Assembly (NCBI RefSeq): GCF_027409185.1
Contig: NC_084469.1
Span: forward strand, 102,797,835 to 102,861,834
DNA length: 64,000 nt
DNA from: Cynocephalus volans
Lineage: Eukaryota > Chordata > Mammalia > Dermoptera > Cynocephalidae
Direction: 5' to 3'
A program made the position numbers and the translations under genes. Under the pieces are notes generated by a model. That model did no database searches. It had not been told where the DNA came from and saw only the letters and a list, made by a program, of their open reading frames with translations. Below are positions 1 to 10,289 of the stretch, one piece after another. How positions within the stretch are numbered: the stretch's first letter is position 1; each line of letters starts with the position of its first letter.

Positions 1-840
1 GCCAATGTACACAGCCTTTTATTCAGCTCTACTACTTCCAAGAATTTTTCCTAAGATCCATTCACACACACATGCAAAATGAGAAATGGACACAGCTATT
101 CACTGCAGCCTTGTCTGTAGCAAAAGATTGGGAAGAACCTAGTTATCCATCAGTGGGGGATTAACTAAGGAAATGATGTTCCTTTCATAAAGTGACGGAA
201 TCTACAGTAACAAAACATACATGCTTTTCGTCACATAATATCTTAGAGATCATTTCCTATCAGTACGTGAAAAAAAAATGGAAGGTGTAGAAGAGGATGC
301 ATAGTGTGATACCATTTATGTAAAAAAATTTTAAAAGGAGGGGGGAATTATGTGTATTTACTTGTTTATACATAAAACCTTGGGAAAGAAATAAGAAATG
401 GATACCTTCCTGGAGATAAGAAATGTTAATCAGCAGTGTGGGGGATAGACAGGAGGAGGAATTTTTCTAAATGTCTTTTTGCCCTTTTGGAATGCTGGGT
501 CATGTGGCTATGTTGTTTATGTCAAGCAAAAATGACTAGCAGAGCAGCAGGGAAAGATTAGTCTTTCCAGTACATGGTGCTGGATCATTGGACGACTATA
601 CGGATGAAAGTGAACCTCGATCCCTACCTCGTGCCACATACAAAGGTATTCAATTTCAGGTGCTTTGAAGATATAAATGGAAATGCAAAGTCAAGAAAGC
701 TTTTAAAATAAAACACAAACATCTTTGTGACTTGGGGTAGGCAAGTGTTTCTTTAACAGGACACAAAGCATATTAACCATAAAGAAAAATATGTTGGGCT
801 ATATTAAAATGAATTTTTGTTCATCAAAAGATACAACTAG
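1..840 (+). repeat. old LINE-1 3'-end fragment
   Basis: The stretch around 80-230 reads like the end of L1 ORF2 and its 3' UTR: an Ala-Lys-Asp-Trp-like frame followed by the 'cctagttatccatcagtgggg' type of text seen near the end of mammalian L1. Reading frames are decayed. The rest to 840 is A/T-rich with no gene signal. The subfamily cannot be set by eye. Confidence 0.5.
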
Positions 841-942
841 GGCTGGCTAGTTAGCCCTATTTGTTAGAGCACAGTGTTGATAATACCAAGGTCAAGGTTT
901 CAGATCCCCATACTAGCCAGTTGCAAAAAAAAAAAAAAAACA
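840..942 (+). repeat. tRNA-Ile SINE monomer
   Basis: Head gggctggctagttag, degenerate A box, then a B-box region reading ggtttcagatcc, ending in an A17 tail. It lies between L1-like blocks. Confidence 0.85.
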
Positions 943-1019
943 GATACTGCTAAAAGGCAAGCTACAGACATATGTCTGACAAAGGACTCATCTCTACAAC
1001 ACATATAGAATGCCTTCAA

Positions 1020-1520
1020 ATTAATGAAAGACAGATAATCCTTTTTTTATTAAGTGGACAAAAGAGTTGAACAGGGACTTCACAAAAGAGGATAACCAGA
1101 TGGCCAAGGCTCATGTGGAAAGCTGCTCAACTTCATTAGTCATCAGGGAAATGCAAACTAAAACCTCAATACAATATCACCCCCACACACAGCCTACCCT
1201 GCCTCCCTCCCCGACCACACACACGCACCAGGATGGCAGAAATTACAAAAGAAAAATGTTCAAGCGTTGTCAAGACCAGAACTCTGTGTTGCTGGGAGAG
1301 TCCAAAATGGTACAGCCACTTTAGAAAACAATTTGGCAACATTTGCTAATACTAAACATATTCCTGCCCTGTGACCCAGCAATTCCTCTCCTGGAATGAG
1401 TGTTTTTATCTACCAAATGATATGAATAAAAATGTTCATAGCAGTTTTTTCACAATAGCCAAAATTGAAGACCACGTAAACAACAACAGAACATTTAGTT
1501 ATTTATTCGCACAATGGAAT
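1020..1520 (+). repeat. LINE-1 ORF2 3'-end fragment
   Basis: The text contains decayed L1 ORF2 end phrases: 'caaaagagttgaacagggacttcacaaaagag', 'tcatcagggaaatgcaaa', 'gtacagccactttagaaaac', 'cacaatagccaaaattg'. It is an old copy in the plus orientation. Confidence 0.75.
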
Positions 1521-1692
1521 ACCATACATAGGGATCATAAACTTTTTCTGCAAAGGGTCAGATAGTAAAATATTTTAGGATTTGTGGGCCATACAGTCTC
1601 TGTCACAACTATCCAACTCTGCTCTTGTAGCCTGAAAGCAGCCACAGACAATATGTAAATGAGCAGCTGTGTGCCAATAAAACTTTATTTAT

Positions 1693-1795
1693 GGGGCTGC
1701 TGGTTAGCTCAGTTGGTTAGAGCATGGTACTGATAACACCAAGGTCCAGGGGTCAGATCCCTGTACTGGCCAGCCACCAAAACCAAAAACAAAAC
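1693..1795 (+). repeat. tRNA-Ile SINE monomer inside a DNA transposon
   Basis: A full monomer with clear A and B boxes. It is flanked by a target-site duplication, actttatttat at the left and actttacttat at the right. Confidence 0.9.
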
Positions 1796-1901
1796 GACTT
1801 TACTTATGGACACTGAAAATCGAATTTCCTATCATTATTATGTGTCACAAAATATTGTTTTTTTGACTTGTTTCCAACCACTTAAAAACGTAAAAGCCAG
1901 T

Positions 1902-2000
1902 GCCGGCCGGTTAGCTCAGTTGGTTAGAGCACAGTCTTGTAACACCAAGGTCAAGGGTTTGGATCCCTGTACCAGCCAGCCACACACACACCACAAAAAA
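1902..2000 (+). repeat. tRNA-Ile SINE monomer
   Basis: Head gccggccggttagctcagttg, B box gggtttggatcc, and a CA-rich tail instead of pure A. It is the second insertion into the same hAT remnant. Confidence 0.9.
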
Positions 2001-2084
2001 GTCATTTTTAGTTCACATGAAAACAAGCAATGGGATGGATTTGGCCCATGGGCCATAGTTTGCAGAGCCCTGCACTGAGAATGA

Positions 2085-2190
2085 ACAGTCTACAGCTTCA
2101 TGCAAAAATACAGCTGAATCTCAAAAACATGAGGCTGTGTGAAAGAAACCAGACATGGAAGAGCGTGTCTTGGGTAACTCCATTTATATA
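2085..2190 (+). repeat. LINE-1 3'-end piece
   Basis: Short block with the L1 ORF2-end text 'ctgaatctcaaaaacatgaggctgtgtgaaagaaaccagac' in decayed form. It probably belongs with the L1 material at 1020-1520. Confidence 0.5.
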
Positions 2191-2606
2191 AATCACCAGC
2201 GTACTCCACCCCACTATTGTCACCCACTTCAAGCTTGGGCTTCCTTCCTTTCTTCCTTCAGGACCACTTATACCTTGTTAGCTCTTGCAAGCCCTCTTCA
2301 GCCTGCCTGGGTCCCACAGTTGGTCGTTGCCCATTACAGTCACCAGACCCTAGAGAAAAACAGTGGTCAGAGCTCAGGGGACTTCCTACCTTCTGGAGAT
2401 CGATGGGAAACACACAGTGTCTGCTCCTGAACCACAAAGAAAGTCTCCCTCTCCAAACCACAGTGAGCAGGGATAAGGGTTGGACCTGCCCAGGCCTTAA
2501 ATTAAGCCAGAGAGATTTCACAGGAGGAGCCTTCTTCCCCCAAATGACCACCAATTAACCACAACTGAGTCTCCAAAGCAATCCCCAAATTATTAAAAGT
2601 ACTTAG

Positions 2607-2700
2607 GGCTGACCGGTTAGCTCAGTTGGTTAGAGCATGGTGCTAATAACACTAACATCAAGGTTTTGGATTCCTGCACTGGCCAGACACCAAGAAAAAG
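2607..2700 (+). repeat. tRNA-Ile SINE monomer
   Basis: Head gggctgaccggttagctc with the anticodon region reading ggtgctaataacac, close to the tRNA-Ile anticodon arm. It ends at caccaagaaaaag. No clear target duplication was seen. Confidence 0.85.
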
Positions 2701-2867
2701 CTACCTGGAAAAGAAGGGGGTACAGAATCCCCAATCAGGGGATCGGGGATGTCCTTAGAAGTTTCCCCCACTCTCCTACTCCTGGTTTAGGGACCCTGAG
2801 CTGGCTGACTAGAAAGAAGGAACCAGAAAGGCATACACTGTTCATTTAGCCTGGGTTTCCTTGACCT

Positions 2868-3075
2868 GGGCACTGTTGACATTAGGGGCTGGATAATCCA
2901 TTCTCATGGGAGGCTGTCCCATTATAGGACATGCATTATAGGATGATTAGCAACATCCCTCAGCTAGATGCCAGTAGCAACCCACCCCGCCCGGGCAGGA
3001 CAACCAAAAATGTCTCCAGACATTGCCTGGAAGGCAGAATCTCTGAGTGAGAACTACTCATTTAGCCACCTGGAA
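2868..3075 (+). mobile_element. hAT-like MER DNA transposon remnant
   Basis: The text 'gggcactgttgacattaggggctggataat' through 'ccaaaaatgtctccagacattgcc' is a common short non-autonomous mammalian DNA transposon. I cannot fix the MER number. It is coding-free. Confidence 0.55.
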
Positions 3076-3231
3076 AGGGCATTATATAAATGCTCAAGCC
3101 TTATACCACCGTATTTCCTTTGGGAAATACCTTGGTGCCTCACCTGCAGCCTAAAATCAGCCCCAAAACAGCATTCTGCAACCTATAAGTCATGGGTGGT
3201 TCACATCAGGAACAGTGACAAGTGAAAATGC

Positions 3232-3312
3232 AGAGTCCAAGGCCCTGGAATCAGATTCTCCGGGCCCTGGGAGGGCCTAGGAAGCTGTATTTTTCCACAA
3301 GCTCCCAACTTG
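3232..3312 (+). mobile_element. MER5-like hAT remnant
   Basis: The phrase 'ccctggaatcagattctccgggccctgg' resembles the middle of MER5-type elements. It is followed by a (TTTTG/TTG)n simple repeat at 3331-3366. Confidence 0.4.
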
Positions 3313-3566
3313 TAAGCGTTTAAACAGGTTTTTGTTGTTGTTGTTGTTTTGTTTTGTTTTGTTTTTTGCTTTTGCTTTTAAAAAAACATGGGGAGGTTCA
3401 ATTACAAGGAGGACCCAGAGAACCCTCCAGGAGCAAGAAGAACAGGGTTTATCACACGACATGCAAACTGGCCTCCATATCAGTTAAGGAAGGGGTAGGA
3501 GGAGGAGCTTAAGGAAAACCTCTCTCCACAGTCTGAGTTATCAGAAAACAGAAAATGTTCCCAGAA

Positions 3567-3645
3567 GGGCTGGCCAGTTAGTTCAGTTGTTTAGTGAGCA
3601 GTCTTACAACACCAGGGTCATGCGATCAGATCCCTGTTCTGGCTT
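3567..3645 (+). repeat. tRNA-Ile SINE monomer, no A tail
   Basis: Head gggctggccagttagttc to gatccctgttctgg. The 3' tail is missing, so it is decayed or truncated. Confidence 0.75.
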
Positions 3646-3814
3646 CAGCCCTTGAAACTTTGGCATTTGCAGTTCTTGTTGCCTGGAGGTCCCTACCCCC
3701 TACCATTTCCCTGATTTTGTTCAGTCCTCAGCTCACATATTGCTTCACACCCCCTGCTCTCTTTTGTCCTTTAATTTCATTCATTCACTTATCACTTCCT
3801 TACATTACATTACA

Positions 3815-4060
3815 TTATATATACAGGCATGCGCTGCATAACAGTGTTTTGGTCAAGGTATATAGGACAGTGGTACCTGTCCTATAAGGTACCACTGTAA
3901 TTAAGACTATAATTGCTATACCATGTGGCCCAGGTGTGGAGTAGGCTATACCATCTAGGTTTGTGTAAGTGCACTCTGTGATTTTCACACAATAATGAAA
4001 TCACCTAAAGATGCATTTCTCAGAACAGCATCCTAGTTGTTAAATGACACATGATAGTAC
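3815..4060 (+). mobile_element. DNA transposon remnant (class II, family uncertain)
   Basis: The text from 'acaggcatgcgctgcataac' to 'gttgttaaatgacacatgatagta' matches a common mammalian cut-and-paste element whose ends read like tgcgtcgcttaacgac. It contains a short inverted repeat around 3866-3893. Confidence 0.45.
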
Positions 4061-4149
4061 GTATTCTCAGTATGGTCTTCCCTACTAGAATGTAAGATCT
4101 CTGAGGACAGGAATACAATAGAGCCCTCAATATGTCTTTTAAGAGGGTG

Positions 4150-4745
4150 GGATTATTTTTTTAACCAGTTTACTGAAGTAAAACTCACATACCACAAAAT
4201 TCACCCACTTTTAGGTGTAGAAATCAATGATTTTATTAAGTTTACCAAGTTGTGCAACTATCATCATGATCCAGTTTTAGAATATTTCCATCACCCAAGT
4301 AAGAGTCTCTGTGCCCGTTTATAGTTAATCCCCATTCCCACCTCCAGCCCCTGGCAGCCACTAATCCATTCTGTCTCTATAGATTTGCCTCTTATGGACA
4401 TTTTATATAAGGGAATCATACAATATGGCATCTTTTACTTAGCATAATTATTTAGAGTTTCATCTATGTTATAGTGTGTATCAGTATTTTGTTCCTTTTC
4501 ATTGCTGAATCGTATTCCATTGTATGGATATACCACATTTCATTTATCCATTCAGCAGGTGATGGACATTTGGGTTGTTTCCACTTTGAGGCTACTATGA
4601 ATAATACTACTATGAACATTCATATACATGTCTTTGTGTGGACATATGTTTTCATTTCTCTTGGGTAGATACCTGGAGTCAATTTGCTGGGCCTTACAGT
4701 AAGTTTGTTTGCCTTTGTAAGAAACTGCCAAACTTTTTCCAGGTT
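4150..4745 (-). repeat. LINE-1 3' end, antisense
   Basis: Antisense old L1 3' UTR: 'taaaactcacataccacaaaattcaccc', 'gcagccactaatccattctg', 'attgctgaatcgtattccattgtatgg' and 'gaaactgccaaactttttcc'. A similar L1 3'-UTR block occurs antisense at 45838-46090. Confidence 0.75.
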
Positions 4746-4994
4746 GTTTGTATTTGAGGTTGGGATTGTTAACATACCCATTTTACAGAAAATGAAACCA
4801 GCCGAGAATTGTCAGGTGACCTTCTCAGAGTCTAACCAGGTTGTCAAGTGTTGGATTTGAGATTCTAATCTGGTTTTTCTAACTTCATAGTATACATTTT
4901 TAACACTTACATGGCAACTGCCATTAAAAATGAATCACATCCGACCAACTTTATTTCCCTTTTTTGACAGATGTAACATCCTGGATAAGACATT

Positions 4995-5748
4995 TGTTAG
5001 GTTTGGTGAGATGGAGAAAAGGGAGAGAGAGAGACCCCCGAGCCAGGCGCAATTTCAGCCAAAAGCTTTATTCCACCAACGTGGAGGGGAGACTGAATCG
5101 GATCAGTTCCCCCGAACAAAGGAAAGCGGGGGTTTATAAGCCTTTGAGGGTTCTGGCAGAGTAAAGGGCAATTTCAAAATCAGTGGTATGCAAGCTGACA
5201 CAGCCCTTGTAGTCTGCTAAACCTGGTCAGTTAGGACATGGGCTTCTAATTAGTGTTGCTACTATGTCAGTGCAAAGCGCTCTAGCCCAAAGCCAGCTAC
5301 CATAGCCCACAGACATTCCTTTGATGATAATGGTCATGTTTACCCCTTCCCAGGAGAGGAATTTTTGCTGCTCAGTTCCCAGAGCAGAAAAGGGAAAGGG
5401 CAGGGGGAGTAGGAGGGAAAGTTGCTTAACCTGGCTGTGCTGATGTTAAGCTAGCCCTGAGGCCTAATGACAGTCAGGGAAAGGTGGTAGATATTGGGTA
5501 TCTGAATTTTGGGGAAGTATGTCAGCTTTTCAGACAAATGGGAAAAATGGCCAGGATATGAGGATGGGGAGATGGATTAGAAATTCTTTGAAGACTGCTA
5601 TTGAAATGATGGGTCCAGGCAATGGCTGTCCATGGATGATCAAACCATCAGGGAAAAGTCACATGGGGAATTGACAAAGGCAGGACCATGCTGATGTCAT
5701 CTGAACCTCAGGATCAGTCTTAGTTATCAGTAAAAGGGGAAGACAGCA
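4995..5748 (-). mobile_element. solo LTR of an endogenous retrovirus (ERV1-like)
   Basis: A fossil solo LTR about 754 bp long, read on the minus strand. It begins TGCTGTCTTCC and ends CCAAACCTAACA, with a TTATAAA box near 5139-5133 and an AATAAA signal near 5073-5068 followed by a gammaretrovirus-like U5. It is flanked by agacat at 4988-4993 and 5749-5754 as target duplications. No internal gag, pol or env is seen beside it. It looks broken down to one LTR by ordinary recombination. ERV1 is my best guess from length and layout; age is unknown. Confidence 0.65.
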
Positions 5749-6022
5749 AGACATCGTATCCTCCTGATGGAAGTTTCCAGCACCACCCATGAAGAACTGA
5801 AACCAAAAATATCAATCCTGAATCTGGGAATAGAGGAATGAGTTAAATGACAAAAGGGGATGCCATCTGCTAATTACTACGAGAAGCTCTTCGGGGAAAA
5901 CAACCTGGTTTCTTCAACTAATGAATTATCAAAAAAAAAAAAAAAAAAGACAAAGAGGAAACCTATGTATTAAACAATACTTCAGAGATTCATTAACTAT
6001 CAAAAAAAAAAAAAAAAATGAA
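5749..6022. other. intergenic, A-rich decayed repeat
   Basis: There is no gene signal. Two A16-A18 runs at 5932-5948 and 6002-6018 each follow similar text ending 'ttaactatc' or 'gaattatc', so an A-rich unit may have been duplicated here. Confidence 0.4.
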
Positions 6023-6122
6023 GGACTGGCCAGTTAGCTCAGTTGGTTAGAGTGGGGTGTTGATAACATCAAGGTCAAGGGTTCAGATGCCCATACCAGC
6101 CACCGAAAAAAAAAGAAAAAAA
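6023..6122 (+). repeat. tRNA-Ile SINE monomer
   Basis: Head ggactggccagttagctc, anticodon region gtgttgataacatc, B box gggttcagatgcc and an A-rich tail. It is inserted next to an older poly(A) run. Confidence 0.9.
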
Positions 6123-6809
6123 ACCAACTGATAACCAATCCACTTTTTTTTTTTAAATATTATTCTGTTTCCTTATTCCCACCTTACAAAAGCCTACTCT
6201 TGTCATACTCAACTCATTTTATGTTAAGAAGAAGAGGAAAAAATGCTGAGACAGATGGGGAACTTTTACTCTAATTGATACTTTTGATAAGTATGATAAC
6301 GGTATTGTGGTTAAGTTTGGTTAATTTTTTAAAAAATATTTTGCTATCTTTCAGCAATAAAAAGTGGAGTATTTACAGATGAAATGATTTGATGTCTCAG
6401 ATTTGCTTCAAAATACCCAGAAGAATAATTGATTCAGCCAAGAATGGGTGCTGAAAGAATGAAAGTCTGATGAATAACGGGATATTTACAGAGTCTCAAA
6501 GTACCTCTCCATTAGATACCTAATAATTACAAAAGGGCAAGTAGTAACAGTGGAGAAACATGGCAGATACCGCCTTAGCCACCTGATCTAAATTAATATT
6601 GCCAGTGATGGGAATAATTGATGGCAATTACCTCCTGATTGGATGTACCGAGAAGGATACAAAGTCATTTTTGCCAAAAATATATAGCCTAAATCTAATC
6701 GTGAAGAAGATTTGGACAATCCCAGTTGAAAGACATTCTACCTAATAACTGACCTATGTATTTTTTAAATGTCAAGGTCACAAAAGACAAGAAAGGCTCA
6801 GAAACTGTT
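6123..6809. other. intergenic, old repeat-derived text
   Basis: There is no open frame of note. Text such as 'gcagataccgccttagccacctgatc' and, past the SINE pair, 'gttatgtaagagaatgccttgttcttag' (about 7310) resembles the 3' part of an old interspersed element that the SINE complex at 6828-7171 interrupts. The family is not identified. Confidence 0.35.
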
Positions 6810-6827
6810 CCAACGGAAAGAGATTTA

Positions 6828-7011
6828 TTTTTTTTTTATTTATTTATTTTTTTAAAAGATGACCGGTAAGGGGATCTTAACCCTTGACTTGGTGTTGTGA
6901 GCACCACGCTCAGCCAGTGAGCGAACCGGCCATCCGTATATGGGATCCGAACCCGAGGCCTTGGTGTTCTCAGCACCGCACTCTCCCGAGTGAGCCACGG
7001 GCCGGCCCAAG

Positions 7012-7012
<1 letters not shown>
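6828..7012 (-). repeat. dimeric tRNA-Ile SINE
   Basis: Minus-strand two-unit SINE. The right unit (near 6860-6935) carries the altered B box gggttaagatcc. The left unit (6940-7012) has a normal ggttcggatcc box and a gtggctcactcgg A box. It is joined to the next SINE through a poly-T stretch. Confidence 0.9.
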
Positions 7013-7043
<31 letters not shown>

Positions 7044-7171
7044 GTCTTTTTCGTGATGGGCACTCAGCCAGTGAGTGCACCAGCCATTCCCATATAGGAT
7101 CCGAACCTGCGGCGGGAGCGTCGCTGCGCTCCCAGCCCCGCACTCTCCCGAGTGCGCCACGGGCTCGGCCC
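7013..7171 (-). repeat. GC-hairpin subtype of tRNA-derived SINE
   Basis: Minus-strand SINE with a normal A box (gtggcgcactcggg) and B box (ggttcggatcc). Where the anticodon arm should be, there is a perfect 7-bp hairpin, GGGAGCG and CGCTCCC with a 6-nt loop. Its 3' part reads like a shortened right unit ending cacgaaaaagac plus a long A tail. The 18-bp duplication ccaacggaaagagattta at 6810-6827 and 7172-7189 brackets this copy together with the dimer at 6828-7012. Confidence 0.85.
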
Positions 7172-7689
7172 CCAACGGAAAGAGATTTAAAAAACAGCTG
7201 GATGCAAGTGATCTGGGATTTTTTTCTGCTGTAGATGTCAGTTGTGGGACAGTTGGTGAAATCTGATTAAGGTTCGTTGATTTCCTGCTTTTGGTCATTT
7301 TACTGATGTTATGTAAGAGAATGCCTTGTTCTTAGAAAACTCCGTGAAGTATTTAGATGATGAATGGATGGACAGACAGAGAGAGAGAGATTTTTTAAAA
7401 AAATATATTTTAAAAATACAGATAGATAGAAGGCTAGACTGCTGATAAGTGAATATCCATCCTTGCCTCGGACCAATTTCCTCTGAAGCCCTTTGTATAT
7501 AAGTCACTTATTTAAGTCACTAATATCTTGCATTTATTGTCATTTGCAGCTGAGTCTAATATCATGAAGTAATATGTGGAAGTGATGTCATTCCTAATAA
7601 TAATAGTGGTAGGACTTATTCATTTTTGTTGAGATAGTAGCATAATGCTAGAAGACTAGTTCAGCTGCTCAGAGGCTGTAGGAACCAAA

Positions 7690-7835
7690 GGCATGGAATC
7701 TAGGATTGTGCTGTCCAATACTGTAGTCAATGGCCACAAATGGCTATTTAAATTTAAATTAATTAAAATTAAATAAAATGTAAAATTCATTTCTGGCCTT
7801 ACACTAGCCACATTTCAAGTGCTAATGGATTATGG
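7690..7835. mobile_element. short DNA-transposon-like remnant
   Basis: The text 'gtgctgtccaatactgtagtcaatggccacaaatggctattt' and 'agccacatttcaagtgctaatgg' is a common old mammalian class II repeat. A related piece lies at 29113-29335. The family name is uncertain. Confidence 0.45.
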
Positions 7836-7837
7836 AG

Positions 7838-8015
7838 TCTAGAACACTTCTCAGAATATGGTCTGAGGACCGTGCATTTTTTAATTACCGAGGGTGCTTG
7901 GTGAAAAACGTACATTCCTGGGGTCACTCCAGACCTATTTAGTCAGAATCTTCGCAGAGCTTGAGAATCTGCATTTGAAAAGGTTCTTCCAGGTGATTCT
8001 GATGCTCCCTGATAC
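7838..8015 (-). mobile_element. MER5A-like hAT remnant
   Basis: The text from 'gaacacttctcagaatatggtctgagg' to 'caggtgattctgatgctcc' follows the MER5A consensus with decay. Confidence 0.6.
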
Positions 8016-8189
8016 TCAACAGCCTCCTTAGGGGAAAAAGGAGGCGAGAGTCATCTCATTTTTCTTGCAGATGGGTCCATTCCATTGTAGGCTCTGAGAT
8101 TTGGGAGATAATCAGTAAACTGGATCTTCAATTTGGGATCCTCAGTTGGGATCTTGAGGGTCAGATGCGGCTGCAGTCTTCAAGGACTG

Positions 8190-8395
8190 CCTGGATTCAA
8201 ACCCCAGCCCCTCCACTCTGTATTACTTGGCCTTGGGTGAGTAACTTGACCTCTTATGCCTCAGTTTCCTTACCCGTCAAAGAGCCTGTAACAGTGCCTA
8301 CTCTACAGGGTCGTTACGAGGATTCCATGAGTTCGTAGGTATAAAATCTTTCAAACAGTGCCTGGCACACGTTTTTGCTATTATTATAATGAGTC
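8190..8395 (+). repeat. MIR SINE
   Basis: The core 'ggattcaaaccccag', 'cttgggtgagtaacttgacctc' and 'cctcagtttccttacccgtc' is a plus-strand MIR, ending near 'tgcctggcacac'. Confidence 0.8.
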
Positions 8396-8561
8396 ATATT
8401 TCTGAAGGGCTATTTAATAAACACGGGGTATGACTTGTTCCAGAAATTTTCTCTGGTCTTGCCGTATAAAATACTGCCTGCACCCCAAAACTATCACTTC
8501 CCCTGTTTTATTTTCTTCCTAGTACTTAACACTCACTGAAATAAACATCATTTGCTTCTGC

Positions 8562-8850
8562 TTTCATTCATCCCACAAACATCTATTGAGCACCTACTGT
8601 GTGTGAGCATTCCAGGCAGAGGAAACAGCAGGTGCAAACGCCCTGGAGTAGGAACATGCCAAATACTGTAAGATGCTAGAGACACATTGGTGAATAAGAC
8701 AGCTGCAGTCTTATCTTCAGGGTGCTCATATTTTAATGGGGGGAGACAGGTAAATGTATACATAATATATTGCCAGGTGATAAGCAGGCTAGAGAGGGAA
8801 GGGGTGATCAGGGAGGTGCTCTCTGAGAAGCGCATTTGAGCAGAGGCCCG
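8562..8850 (-). repeat. LINE-2 3' fragment, antisense
   Basis: The text 'aacatctattgagcacctactgtgtg', 'agggtgctcatattttaatgggggg' and 'gagcagaggcccgaaggaag' is the reverse complement of the L2 3' region. Confidence 0.75.
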
Positions 8851-9324
8851 AAGGAAGAGATGGAGGAAGCCTATGGGTTATTTGGGGAAATTCTACAAAC
8901 TCTGGCCTGGCCTGTGTTTCTGCCCCACTCCACCCCCACCGCCCCACCCACCCAATCCCAGCTATGCCTCAGGTTTCCAAACAGAGGTTGCCTCTGAACT
9001 GCTGGAGGAGGGGAATTCCGATGGGGGTGACAGGCCATCGGCCTCTTGTCTGCTGTCTGCTTTCTCTCCCACCAGCTGTTAGAGTGTTTGAGCTGGTGTT
9101 GCTGGGTGGGGCTCCAGCTTCAGGGCCTGGGTTCCCCCATTAAAGCTCCAGACACGTCTCCAAAGTAGCTGCTGGGCCCTCTGCCTCCAGGCCAAGGAGG
9201 AGAGTGTCATCTGGGAGAACAGCGAGGGATCCACACCCCCCAGCTGCATCCCATCTGGTCTTCTCCTGGTTCTGGGTGAGGCTTGTGACCCCTGCTTCCA
9301 GTGCAAAGAGGGAGATGAGGGGCC

Positions 9325-9424
9325 TCGCTCTAGTACAGTGCTGGGTTCAAATCCAGACAGGCACTGCCCCAACTAGTGCTGTGTGACCCTGAGCAGCTCG
9401 CTTAACTTCTCTGAACCCACATCT
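9325..9424 (+). repeat. MIR SINE, cut by a dimeric SINE
   Basis: The text 'gctgggttcaaatccagacagg' and 'gtgtgaccctgagcagctcgc' is MIR. The dimer at 9434-9600 interrupts it. Confidence 0.65.
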
Positions 9425-9433
9425 CCATAAGAG

Positions 9434-9600
9434 GTTTTTTTTTTTTTAAAGATGACCGGTAAGGGGATCTCAACCCTTGACTTGGTGTTGTCAGCACCAC
9501 GCTCACCCAGTGAGCAACCGGCCATCCCTATGTGGGATCCAAACCCGTGGCCTTGGTGTTATCAGCACCACACTCTCCCGAGTGAGCCACGGGCCGGCCC
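9434..9600 (-). repeat. dimeric tRNA-Ile SINE
   Basis: Two-unit minus-strand copy with the target duplication ccataagag at 9425-9433 and 9601-9609. The right-unit B box is altered (gggttgagatcc); the left-unit box is near normal. Confidence 0.95.
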
Positions 9601-9708
9601 CCATAAGAGTTTTTAATAACTCCCACCTCCTGAGGAATCTTTTTTTTTTTTTTTTTTCAGAAGTTTCTTTTTTTTCCAGGCATTTGATGTCTGTTTTTTA
9701 TTTTACTT

Positions 9709-9812
9709 CATTTTATTTATTTAGGTTATTTATTTATTTATTTTGGCAGCTGGCCGGTGCACAAATCTGAACCCTTGACCTTGGTGTTATCAACACTGCA
9801 CTCTAACCGAGG
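9709..9812 (-). repeat. tRNA-Ile SINE monomer, partial
   Basis: A T-rich tail, then 'gcagctggccggtgcacaaatctgaaccc' to 'actgcactctaaccgagg'. The head is truncated. Confidence 0.8.
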
Positions 9813-10269
9813 TCTTCATGCCTGGAAAGTGCTTGATTGTCAGCCATTATTTGGGGGAATACTCAGCCCCAGAGGGGTATGTGGCTGCTCTATCTCCCAA
9901 GACCACCTCTCCAGCTCCCTGGGAGCACATTTGAAGTGTACTTGGGATGAACTTGGAAGGTACTTGGGATGGAGAAGGAGCCCCCCACCACCCACCCGGC
10001 TTTCTCTCTGAAGGAAAGCAGGGAGCCACAGGACTCATCAATCACCAGGAGGGGCCAGACAGCTGCCCCAGGGGAAAGGTCAGGGTTGATCCTTATTTTC
10101 TCAAAAGCCCCTGCAGTCCTGCTCTGGCAGGGCACAGGATGGGAGGGCTGGCAAAGGATGAACTGCCTGGACAGCAGCCACCCTCCCCTGCCCCATCCAG
10201 CCCCAGCTATGGGGAGCTAATGGGGGAACTACTGCCTTAAGCCTAAAAAGACACAATGACCACCAGAAA

Positions 10270-10289
10270 GAGAAATTGAACCGTTTATT
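10270..10289 (-). terminator. S1PR2: S1PR2 poly(A) signal
   Basis: Minus-strand AATAAA at 10289-10284, followed about 20 nt on by a G/T-rich stretch (TGGTGGTCATTGTGTC). It is the only good signal on this strand within 1.4 kb of the S1PR2 stop, giving a 3' UTR of about 1.3 kb. A more distal site is possible. Confidence 0.55.

Larger units (their letters stand above)
1525..2075 (+). mobile_element. hAT-Charlie-like DNA transposon remnant, split by two SINEs
   Basis: It begins 'ataaactttttctgcaaagg' and ends 'gggccatagtttgcagagccctg', the familiar ends of a non-autonomous hAT-class mammalian element. The same family recurs at 28897-29112. Two tRNA SINEs (1693-1795 and 1902-2000) interrupt it, so the transposon is older than the SINEs. 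Confidence 0.65.
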
